Of a stretch of 64,000 nucleotides of DNA, positions 8,065 to 15,253 are shown piece after piece. Each line of letters begins with the position of its first letter. The first letter of the stretch is position 1. The DNA lies in NCBI RefSeq assembly GCF_009876115.1, contig NZ_WWSY01000005.1, positions 62,001 to 126,000 of the forward strand, given 5' to 3'. Position numbers and translations under genes: made by a program. Source of the stretch: Collinsella aerofaciens. GTDB taxonomy: Bacteria > Actinomycetota > Coriobacteriia > Coriobacteriales > Coriobacteriaceae. Under the pieces are notes generated by a model. The model was not told the DNA's origin and made no database searches. It saw only the letters and a list, made by a program, of their open reading frames with translations.

Positions 8065-9740
8065 TGAAGGAGCTTTCCGAGGTCCTGCAGGATTGGGAGG
8101 CTGTGATCGGCCTGGAGATCCATACCGAGCTCACCGCACTCGATACCAAGATGTTCTGCAATTGCAAGCTCAGCCACGATGACGAGCCCAACGCCAACGT
8201 GTGCCCGGTGTGCCTGGGCCTGCCCGGCGCCCTGCCGGTGCCCAACAAGCGCGCCATCGAGAGCATCGTCAAGGCCGGTCTCGCCACCAACTGCGAGATT
8301 CAGCGCCACTCGATGTTCTACCGCAAGCACTACTTCTATCCCGATATGGCCAAGAACTTCCAGACCACGCAGGGTCCGGTCGCCTTTGCCATGTACGGTC
8401 ACTTGGACCTGGACGTGACCGGTCGCGGTGCCGCCGAGCGCCCCGACTGCGCGTTTGGTGAGGCCGAGGCCCAGAGCCTGGCGAGCGCCTCAGCCAACGC
8501 CGAGGGCCTGTCCACGTCCATGACGTCGACCATGCGTGAGGGCAACCAGCGCGCCGGCCACCTGGCCAGCTATGACGCGTCCAGCCTGCAGATGCCCGAG
8601 CGTCGCGAGGACGGTTCCTACACGGTGCCCATCCGCATCTTGCGCATCCACATGGAGGAGGACGCCGCCAAGATGGTTCACGTGGGCGGCGCCGAGGGCC
8701 GCATTACCGCCGCGGCCGAGTCGCTCGTCGACTACAACCGCTGCGGCACTCCGCTCATCGAGCTCGTGACTGAGCCCGACTTGCGTACGCCCGAGGAGGC
8801 TCGCCTGTTTATGGAGAAGCTCCGTCGCATCTTTGTGACGCTGGGCATCTCGGACTGCTCCATGGAGAAGGGTTCCATGCGCTGCGACGGCAACGTGTCG
8901 CTGCGCCGCCGCGGCGAGACCAAGCTGGGCACCAAGACCGAGCTCAAGAACCTCAACTCGTTCAAGAGCCTGCACGACGGCCTTGCCTACGAGATCTGCC
9001 GCCAGGCTGAGGTGCTCGAGGAGGGCGGCATCATCTATCAGGAGACCCGCCACTGGGAGCCCAGCCGCAAGCGCACCGTGGTCATGCGCGTTAAGGAGAC
9101 GGCCGACGACTATCGTCTGTTCCCCGATCCCGACCTGGCGCCGTTCGATCTGGATGACGAGTTCATCGACCGCTGTCGTGGTGAGATCCCCGAGCTGCCC
9201 GATGCCAGGCGCGTCCGTTTTGAGGCCGACTTTGGCATTAAGACGGCCGACGCCGAGCAGATTGCCGGCGACCCCGAGTTTGCCGACTTCTTTGAGGCTG
9301 CCGCTGCCGGTATGGCCGGCAAGGAGGCCCAGACGGTCGCAAACCTGCTGGTCAACGAGATGATCGCCTACCTTAAGGGCGCGGGCGTCTCGCTGGCCGA
9401 GTCCGGCATCGCTCCGGCTCAGGTGGCGGTGCTGGCCAAGCTGCTGGCGACCGATGCCATCAGCTCCAACCAGGCGCACGAGGTCTTTGAGGCCATGGCC
9501 CAGACCGGTGACGATCCCAACAAGATTGTCGACGAGCGCGGCATGCGTCAGGTGAGCGATGCCGGCGCACTGCAGCCGATCGTGGACGAGGTGCTGGCTA
9601 ACTGTGCCGATCAGGCGCAGCAGTATCGTGACGGCAACCAGAAGGTCATCGGCTTTTTGGTGGGCCAGTGCATGAAGGCGAGCCGCGGCAAGGGCAACCC
9701 TAAGCTCTTCAACGAGTTGCTGAGAACGTCGCTCTCGTAA
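8064..9740 (+). CDS. gatB: Aspartyl/glutamyl-tRNA amidotransferase subunit B, long form
   Basis: 558 residues, longer than the roughly 480 usual for GatB. It begins with the conserved EAVIGLEIHTEL and has the zinc cysteines MFCNCKL and NVCPVCLGLPG. GatB carries the kinase/transferase centre that phosphorylates the tRNA-bound acid and accepts ammonia from GatA; the C-terminal YqeY-like domain binds the tRNA. The extra length lies mainly in residues about 120-190, between the YFYPDMAKNFQ segment and IRILRIHMEEDAAK, where family members usually have a short link. A long palindromic element begins five bases after the stop. Confidence 0.95.
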   Translation: MKELSEVLQDWEAVIGLEIHTELTALDTKMFCNCKLSHDDEPNANVCPVCLGLPGALPVPNKRAIESIVKAGLATNCEIQRHSMFYRKHYFYPDMAKNFQTTQGPVAFAMYGHLDLDVTGRGAAERPDCAFGEAEAQSLASASANAEGLSTSMTSTMREGNQRAGHLASYDASSLQMPERREDGSYTVPIRILRIHMEEDAAKMVHVGGAEGRITAAAESLVDYNRCGTPLIELVTEPDLRTPEEARLFMEKLRRIFVTLGISDCSMEKGSMRCDGNVSLRRRGETKLGTKTELKNLNSFKSLHDGLAYEICRQAEVLEEGGIIYQETRHWEPSRKRTVVMRVKETADDYRLFPDPDLAPFDLDDEFIDRCRGEIPELPDARRVRFEADFGIKTADAEQIAGDPEFADFFEAAAAGMAGKEAQTVANLLVNEMIAYLKGAGVSLAESGIAPAQVAVLAKLLATDAISSNQAHEVFEAMAQTGDDPNKIVDERGMRQVSDAGALQPIVDEVLANCADQAQQYRDGNQKVIGFLVGQCMKASRGKGNPKLFNELLRTSLS

Positions 9741-9744
9741 GCGG

Positions 9745-9885
9745 GAACCCGGGAGCCCCGGCAGGGCGGGTGCTTCCTCAAAATTTCAAACAGTCCTGCG
9801 CAAGACGAAGGCCACATTAAGTGGCCTTCTTTGCGTGCGGAACTCATTTTGAGCAAGCACCCGCCCTGCCGGGGCTCCCGGGTTC
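9745..9885 (+). repeat. Long palindromic element A with phased conserved core
   Basis: Perfect 31-nt outer arms lie at 9745-9775 and 9855-9885; a second paired segment (CTCAAAAT with ATTTTGAG) lies just inside. The core carries CAGTCCTG at 9791, CACATTAAGTG at 9813 and GTGCGGAACTC at 9835, each 22 nt apart. The same three words with the same 22/22 spacing occur in element B at 29928-30069, while the outer arms there differ in sequence but still pair. Both copies begin just after a stop codon, in gene orientation. Confidence 0.85.
9807..9833 (+). terminator. Inner hairpin of element A, probable gatCAB terminator
   Basis: A perfect 9-bp stem GAAGGCCAC with ATTAA loop and GTGGCCTTC, followed by TTT. 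It sits at the centre of element A and is the likely end of the gatCAB transcript. Confidence 0.75.
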
Positions 9886-10100
9886 TGCGACGACTCGGCC
9901 GTTCGGGTCAGGTGGGCTGAATGGAATAGAGTGAATGGGCGTGCCGTCGGCACGCCCATTGTTTTGAAGGGAACTCATTGAGAGGCAAGGCCCTGCGCCC
10001 GGCCCCTCGGTTCCGTGACGACTCGGCCGTTCGGGTCAGGTGGGGCTGAATTGAATTTGGTGAATGAGGGTGCCGTTGGCGCCTTCATTCTTTATATATG
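9840..10100. repeat. Degenerate tandem duplication of about 130 bp
   Basis: The block starting GAACTCATT at 9840 recurs at 9971. Both copies continue with a GC-rich arm, then GACGACTCGGCC, GTTCGGGTCAGGTGGG, then GAATG and a hairpin (offset 128 in the best-conserved part). Copy 1 contains the right half of palindromic element A; copy 2 is diverged and ends at the araC stop. Confidence 0.7.
9934..9965 (+). terminator. Second strong hairpin with T-rich tail
   Basis: A perfect 12-bp stem (AATGGGCGTGCC with GGCACGCCCATT) with a 3-nt loop, followed by GTTTT. A weaker relative lies at 10062-10090, immediately after the araC stop, and could end araC transcription on the minus strand. Confidence 0.7.
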
Positions 10101-11096
10101 TTGGGAACGCCAAGCGGTGGGGGTGGTGCCGGTGTGTTGCTTGAAGGCTTGGGCGAAGGCGGCCTGCTGAGGGTAGCCTAGACGCTCTGCCACCTGCGCT
10201 ATCGTGAGCGCGCTATCGGCCAAAAGGTCCTGTGCTCGCTCCATACGGCGTCTGCGAATGTAGGCGCCCAGGGACTCGCCAGTTTGGGCCTTAAAGGTGG
10301 CGCATAGTTTGGAGCGGCTTGTGTAGAGCCTCTCGGCCACCTCGTTGATGCCCACATGTTTGCCCTTGTCGAGCGCGCGCTCAATCATTGCCGTTGCTTC
10401 TTCGGCAATGGTTATGCTGACGCGTGTGTCTGCCGCCTGCCGCGCCTGCTTGTGGGCCGCGCGCGAACAGGCGAGCTCCGCGACCATGGTCTCCACGATG
10501 CCTTGCATATAGACGTGTCCGCCTACGGTACGGGCGCGTTCCTCGTTAATCCGACGCAGCGTGTGGCAGATGGCAGACGTCGCCTCCTCGTGCCATGGCT
10601 CGGCAAACGCCTCGAAGATTCCCGCGAACTCGGTGGGATAGCGGTGCTCCAGTTCGTCAAAAAATCCAGGCAAAAAGAGCACCGAGCGCGAGTGATAAAG
10701 CTGCCCTGCAAACAGCGGACTTAGCTCCTCGCCGCAGCTATCTTGGATAAAGCTGCACACCGCGCTGTTCGGCCACGGCCCGCGCAGTGGCTTAAGGTTC
10801 GCAGGCGTTATGCCAGCCTTGGGCATGCATATGAGCGTGGGCGCGCTGACCTCGCTCACGCAGGCGTACGGCTCGGGTGTGTATTCCGCCAGGTACATAT
10901 CGTGCGTCGGGGTAATGAAATGCTCCATGACGATGCAGGCAGGGGAGAGGGGCATGATCCATGCGCGGCCGTGCGCCCGGTCGTTTGCCACCTCGCCGGT
11001 AAAGACGGCGCCCTTGCCGGTAAGCTCCAGGCCAAACTGCTCAAACTGCGGTGCGTAGAGCTCGGTTATGTCGGTCGCTGCCCGCCGTATTTGCAA
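10092..11096 (-). CDS. AraC-family transcriptional regulator
   Basis: 334 residues. The start is TTG at 11096, with AAAGGG about 7 nt upstream; no better start is visible. The N-terminal 220 residues form an unassigned effector domain, and the C-terminal 100 residues are a two-HTH AraC domain (INEVAERLYTSRSKLCATFK and IAQVAERLGYPQQAAFAQAF). It is divergent from a two-gene ABC exporter, a layout common for siderophore or iron-related transporters in gut bacteria. Two direct repeats 21 bp apart overlap its own start, suggesting autoregulation. The effector is not known. Confidence 0.9.
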   Translation of the reverse strand: MQIRRAATDITELYAPQFEQFGLELTGKGAVFTGEVANDRAHGRAWIMPLSPACIVMEHFITPTHDMYLAEYTPEPYACVSEVSAPTLICMPKAGITPANLKPLRGPWPNSAVCSFIQDSCGEELSPLFAGQLYHSRSVLFLPGFFDELEHRYPTEFAGIFEAFAEPWHEEATSAICHTLRRINEERARTVGGHVYMQGIVETMVAELACSRAAHKQARQAADTRVSITIAEEATAMIERALDKGKHVGINEVAERLYTSRSKLCATFKAQTGESLGAYIRRRRMERAQDLLADSALTIAQVAERLGYPQQAAFAQAFKQHTGTTPTAWRSQHI

Positions 11097-11125
11097 AAGC
11101 GTCCCTTTCCTTTGCAGAAACGTCC
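11090..11125. promoter_or_regulatory. Direct-repeat operator, probably for the AraC regulator
   Basis: TTTGCAAAAGCGTCC (11090-11104) and TTTGCAGAAACGTCC (11111-11125) are 13/15 identical and exactly 21 bp apart, two helical turns, as expected for an AraC-family dimer. The first copy covers the araC start codon; both lie upstream of the divergent ABC genes. Confidence 0.6.
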
Positions 11126-11141
11126 ACGCCTGGCTCGATTG

Positions 11142-11155
11142 TGAGCCAAGGCTAA
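11142..11155. promoter_or_regulatory. Dyad TNAGCC-NN-GGCTNA upstream of ABC exporter
   Basis: TGAGCCAAGGCTAA is a near-perfect dyad. A matching dyad, TTAGCCATGGCTGA, lies at 14866-14879 upstream of the metal ATPase genes. The core resembles part of a DtxR/IdeR-type iron box, but not fully. Confidence 0.4.
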
Positions 11156-11210
11156 CATATCAATGATAAGTTCATTACGGTTAACTCTCAAGCCGTTAGA
11201 AAGGAATCTC

Positions 11211-13037
11211 ATGGCAAAGGGATCAAAAAGGGAAGGCGGCGGTATCGGCGAGCTGCTTGCATATGCCGGCGACCGCAAATTCCTAACGTATTTGGGCATG
11301 GCGCTCTCGGCGCTCTCGCAGCTGCTGAGCTTTGGCCCGTACGTGTGTATCTGGTTTGTTGCGCGAGACCTTATCGCCGTGGCGCCTAACTGGAGCGAGG
11401 CCACCGACATCGCGATGTATGGTTGGTGGGCTGTGGGCTTTGCCCTGGCGAGCATCGTGGTTTATTTCGTGGGACTCATGTGTACGCACCTATCCGCGTT
11501 TCGCTGCGCGTCCAATATCCGCAAGGCTACGAGCGAGCATCTGCTTAAGCTGCCGCTCGGCTACTTTGACACGCATGCCACCGGTGAGCTGCGCCGTATC
11601 GTAGACGGATGCGCCGCCTCAACCGAGACGCTGCTCGCACACATGCTACCCGATATCGCCGGCGCCACCGCCATGGTTGCAGGTCTGCTCGTGCTGCTTT
11701 TCGCCCTCGATTGGCGTTTGGGCGCGGCGTGCCTTATCTCGGTCGTCGTTTCGCTTGGCGCCATGGCTACCATGATGGGCGGCAAGGGCGGCGAGTTTAT
11801 GAAGGCCTACATGGGCGCGCTGGTCAAGATGAACAAGACAGGTACCGAATACGTACGCGGCATTCCCGTGGTCAAGGTGTTTCAGCAGACGGTCTATTCC
11901 TTTAAGGCGTTCCACGACGCGATCGCCGAATACGCCGACATGGCGCAAAACTATGCGGGCACGTTCTGTCGAGGTCCGCAGGTACTCAACCTTACCGCGC
12001 TCAATGGTCTTGTGGCATTCCTATTGCCCGTGGCGTTGCTGTTGGCGCCGGGCGAGACGGACTTCGCGCATTTTATGGCCAACTTCACGTTTTACGCGAT
12101 ATTTTCGGCCGTGGTGCCGACGGCCATGACCAAGCTCATGTTTGTGGGCGAGGCCTCTCAGATGAGTGCCGATTCGCTGGCTCGCATCCGAAGCGTCATG
12201 GATTCCAAGCAGCTCTCCGTGTCCGCTCAACCCAAGCATCCTGCCAGCAGCGACGTGCGATTTGAGGACGTGAGCTTTACGTACGAGGGTGCCGAAGCAC
12301 CTGCCGTTAGCCATGTGAGTTTCAGCGTTTCCGCTGGTAGCACCCTCGCCCTGGTGGGTCCCTCGGGTGGCGGTAAGTCAACCTGCGCAAGCCTGATCCC
12401 GCGTTTTTGGGATGTTTCCTCGGGTCGAGTGCTCGTAGGCGGTGTGGACGTTCGCGACATGGACCCGCACGAGCTTATGGACCAGGTTGCCTTCGTGTTC
12501 CAGACCAACCAGCTGTTCCGCCAAACACTTGCCGATAACGTGCGTGCCTCCAAGCCCACGGCCACTGACGACGAAGTGCGTGCGGCCCTCTCCGCAGCTC
12601 AGTGCGACGATATCGTGGCCAAGCTCCCGCAGGGCATCGACACCATGCTCGGCGCCGGCGGGGCGTACCTTTCGGGCGGCGAGGTCCAGCGCGTGGCGCT
12701 CGCCCGCGCAATCCTTAAGGACGCGCCCATCGTGGTGCTCGACGAGGCCACAGCCTTTGCCGACCCCGAGAACGAGGCGCTCATCCAGCGCGCCTTTAGC
12801 AAACTGGCGGCGGGTCGCACAGTCATTATGATCGCGCACCGGCTTTCGACCGTGGTGGGGGCCGACAAGATCGTGGTGCTCAACCAAGGTAGCGTGCAGG
12901 AGACTGGCACCCATGCCGAGCTGCTGTCCCAAAAGGGTCTATACGCCAAGATGTGGGCTGAATACGAACAGGCCGCGAGCTGGAAAATCACTGCAGCGAC
13001 CGCGGATGCCGCCGTCACGAAGGGAGGCGAGGCCTAA
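11211..13037 (+). CDS. ABC exporter half-transporter 1 (membrane + ATPase)
   Basis: 608 residues from ATG 11211, with AAAGGA 6 nt upstream; the ORF could begin at 11163 but has no ribosome site there. The N-terminal half has six predicted membrane segments and the C-terminal half is an ABC ATPase: Walker A VGPSGGGKST, signature YLSGGEVQRVALARA, Walker B IVVLDEATAFADPENE, switch His in MIAHRL. The AFADPENE form after the Walker B Glu is seen in YbtP/IrtA-like exporters linked to iron-siderophore transport. It pairs with the gene directly after it to make a heterodimer. Confidence 0.9.
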   Translation: MAKGSKREGGGIGELLAYAGDRKFLTYLGMALSALSQLLSFGPYVCIWFVARDLIAVAPNWSEATDIAMYGWWAVGFALASIVVYFVGLMCTHLSAFRCASNIRKATSEHLLKLPLGYFDTHATGELRRIVDGCAASTETLLAHMLPDIAGATAMVAGLLVLLFALDWRLGAACLISVVVSLGAMATMMGGKGGEFMKAYMGALVKMNKTGTEYVRGIPVVKVFQQTVYSFKAFHDAIAEYADMAQNYAGTFCRGPQVLNLTALNGLVAFLLPVALLLAPGETDFAHFMANFTFYAIFSAVVPTAMTKLMFVGEASQMSADSLARIRSVMDSKQLSVSAQPKHPASSDVRFEDVSFTYEGAEAPAVSHVSFSVSAGSTLALVGPSGGGKSTCASLIPRFWDVSSGRVLVGGVDVRDMDPHELMDQVAFVFQTNQLFRQTLADNVRASKPTATDDEVRAALSAAQCDDIVAKLPQGIDTMLGAGGAYLSGGEVQRVALARAILKDAPIVVLDEATAFADPENEALIQRAFSKLAAGRTVIMIAHRLSTVVGADKIVVLNQGSVQETGTHAELLSQKGLYAKMWAEYEQAASWKITAATADAAVTKGGEA

Positions 13038-14795
13038 ATGTTCGCCTCATTCCAAAAGAAGTATTTCCTATCCGATAAAGGCGTCGCCGGCGTAAAACGC
13101 GGCATTTTCTGGACCACGCTCACTAATCTCATTACCATGGCCGGCATGGGCTTTTTATTCCTGGTCATGGGCGGTTTTGTCGAACATCTCGCCAGCGGGG
13201 CTGACCTGCCGGATGCCCTGCCGATTGTGGGCGGCCTCCTGGTCTTTTTCGTGTTGCTCTTTGCCTCTAACTGGCAGCAGTATTACTACACCTACTGCAT
13301 CTTTTACGAGGAGTGCGGCAAGCAGCGTATGGAGATCGCCGAGCGCTTGCGCAAGCTGCCGCTGTCGTTTTTTGGCCGTCGTGATCTGGCCGATTTAACC
13401 GAGACCATCATGGGCGACGTCCAGGTCATGGAGCACGCCTACAGCCACGTGCTGGGAGAGCTTTGGGGTGCCATCATCGCAAGTGCCATCGTGTTCGTGG
13501 CGTCACTGTTCTTTTGCTGGCAGCTGGCGATTGCGGCGTTTTGGAGCGTGCCCGTGGCCTTTGCCGTGCTGTATCTGACACGCGGGCCCATGACCCCGGT
13601 GTTCGACCATGTGCGCGCCGAGAAGGTCAAGGTCACCGAGGCGATCCAGGAGACGCTCGACTGCGTGCGCGAGATCCGCGCCACCAACCAGGAGGCCCAT
13701 TATCTTGAGGGGCTCAACGCCGTGATCGATGCCGAGGAGCGCGAAACCACCAAGGGCGAGCTCGCCAATGGGCTTTTGGTCAACTCCGCCTTTGCCATCC
13801 TGCGCCTGGGGATTGCCACCACGTTGGTCACGGGCGCTGCGATGGTCGCCTCCGGCCAGGCCGACTTTTTGATGATGTTTGCCTTCCTGCTTATGGTGAG
13901 CCGCATCTATGCGCCCTTTGATCAGGCGCTGATGCTGATGTCCGAGCTGTTTGCCGCCGAGTCGTCGGCCAAGCGCATGCGTTCCATCATGGAAGAGCCC
14001 GTGGCGCGGGGCAGCGAGCAGTTTGAGCCCGTAGGCCACGATGTGGTGTTCGATCACGTGGCATTTGGCTATGGTGCGGGCGAGGACGGCCGCGCCGGCG
14101 AGAAAGTTCTTACCGATGTGAGCTTTACCGCCAAGGAAGGCGAGGTCACGGCACTGGTCGGTCCTTCGGGCTCCGGTAAGTCCACGGTGAGCCGCCTGGC
14201 CGCGCGCTTTTGGGACGCCACCGAAGGCACGGTCACCGTGGGCGGCGTGGATGTTGCGAGCGTGGATCCCGAGGTGTTGCTGCGCGACTACGCCATTGTG
14301 TTCCAAGACGTGCTGCTCTTTGACGACACGGTGATGGGAAACATCCGTCTTGGTCGTCGCGATGCCACCGATGAGGAAGTGCTTGCTGCCGCGCGTGCCG
14401 CCAACTGCGACGAGTTTGTGAGCCGCATGCCGCAGGGTTATGACACCATGATCGGCGAGAACGGCTCCAAGCTGTCCGGCGGTGAGCGCCAGCGCATCTC
14501 TATCGCCCGTGCGCTGCTCAAAGACGCGCCTATCGTGCTGTTGGACGAGGCGACGGCGAGCTTGGATGTGGAGAACGAGACCGTGGTTCAGCAGGCGCTC
14601 TCCCGTCTGCTCGCAGGTAAGACGGTTATCGTTATTGCCCACCGTATGCGTACGGTGGAAAATGCCGACAAAATCGTTGTACTCAAGGATGGTGTGGTTG
14701 CCGAGCAGGGCACTCCGGCGCAGCTCAAGGCGGCAGGTGGAGAATTCGCCCGCATGGTGGCGCTGCAAAAGGAAGCAGCTACCTGGCAGTTGTAA
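13038..14795 (+). CDS. ABC exporter half-transporter 2 (membrane + ATPase)
   Basis: 585 residues. ATG 13038 follows the stop of the previous gene with no gap, and GGAGG lies within the end of that gene. It has six membrane segments, then Walker A VGPSGSGKST, signature KLSGGERQRISIARA, Walker B IVLLDEATASLDVENE and IAHRM. Unlike its partner it has the usual SLD D-loop. Together they probably form an asymmetric exporter. The AraC regulator upstream and the metal ATPase downstream hint at metals or siderophores; the substrate cannot be read from the sequence. Confidence 0.9.
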   Translation: MFASFQKKYFLSDKGVAGVKRGIFWTTLTNLITMAGMGFLFLVMGGFVEHLASGADLPDALPIVGGLLVFFVLLFASNWQQYYYTYCIFYEECGKQRMEIAERLRKLPLSFFGRRDLADLTETIMGDVQVMEHAYSHVLGELWGAIIASAIVFVASLFFCWQLAIAAFWSVPVAFAVLYLTRGPMTPVFDHVRAEKVKVTEAIQETLDCVREIRATNQEAHYLEGLNAVIDAEERETTKGELANGLLVNSAFAILRLGIATTLVTGAAMVASGQADFLMMFAFLLMVSRIYAPFDQALMLMSELFAAESSAKRMRSIMEEPVARGSEQFEPVGHDVVFDHVAFGYGAGEDGRAGEKVLTDVSFTAKEGEVTALVGPSGSGKSTVSRLAARFWDATEGTVTVGGVDVASVDPEVLLRDYAIVFQDVLLFDDTVMGNIRLGRRDATDEEVLAAARAANCDEFVSRMPQGYDTMIGENGSKLSGGERQRISIARALLKDAPIVLLDEATASLDVENETVVQQALSRLLAGKTVIVIAHRMRTVENADKIVVLKDGVVAEQGTPAQLKAAGGEFARMVALQKEAATWQL

Positions 14796-14802
14796 GAAGG
14801 GG

Positions 14803-14821
14803 CAAAGGGACAGTCCCTTTG
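14803..14821. repeat. GGGACAG palindrome after the ABC genes
   Basis: CAAAGGGACAGTCCCTTTG is a 9-bp perfect hairpin with a 1-nt centre and no T-run. It shares the GGGACAG core with the hairpin repeats at 5956, 39075 and 46409. Confidence 0.6.
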
Positions 14822-14865
14822 TCACATTGACAATCGGTTACTCCGCATCGTTAATTTTCAAAAGA

Positions 14866-14879
14866 TTAGCCATGGCTGA
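14866..14879. promoter_or_regulatory. Dyad TNAGCC-NN-GGCTNA upstream of metal ATPase operon
   Basis: TTAGCCATGGCTGA matches the dyad at 11142-11155 in form and centre. It lies 111 bp before the small DUF6110-like gene. A common metal-responsive repressor is possible. Confidence 0.4.
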
Positions 14880-14989
14880 CCTAGATAGTTAGATAAAATT
14901 GAGATATTTCAAAGCGTGCTCGAGCAAACTTGTTTACTCGGGTGCTGAGGCACCATGCCGCGTCCAATGCGGCAAAAGGGAGAGACATC

Positions 14990-15235
14990 ATGAAGAAGTC
15001 CACGTTCAACACCCTGCTTGTTGGTGGCGGTTTTCTGCTTGGTACGGCTGGCATCAAGCTGCTCACCAGCGCTCCGGTAAAGAACGCCTGCGTGCAGGGT
15101 ATCGCGTGCGGCATGCGCATCAAGAACGGCTACCAGGACATGGTCGAGCAGGCCAAGGCTAATGTCGACGACATGGTTGCCGAGGCGGCCTACATCACCC
15201 AGAGCGAGGCCGCTGCTGACGAGGCAGCCGAGTAA
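14990..15235 (+). CDS. Small membrane-associated protein, DUF6110-like
   Basis: 81 residues from ATG 14990, with AGGGAGAG upstream. A short hydrophobic N-terminus (NTLLVGGGFLLGTAGIKLL) is followed by SAPVKNACVQGIACGMRIKNGY and an acidic helical tail. The pattern matches small DUF6110 proteins, which usually sit beside heavy-metal P-type ATPases. The ATPase starts 18 bp downstream. A helper or regulatory role for the pump is likely but not shown. Confidence 0.65.
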   Translation: MKKSTFNTLLVGGGFLLGTAGIKLLTSAPVKNACVQGIACGMRIKNGYQDMVEQAKANVDDMVAEAAYITQSEAAADEAAE

Positions 15236-15253
15236 CGCTCCCAGGCACAAACT

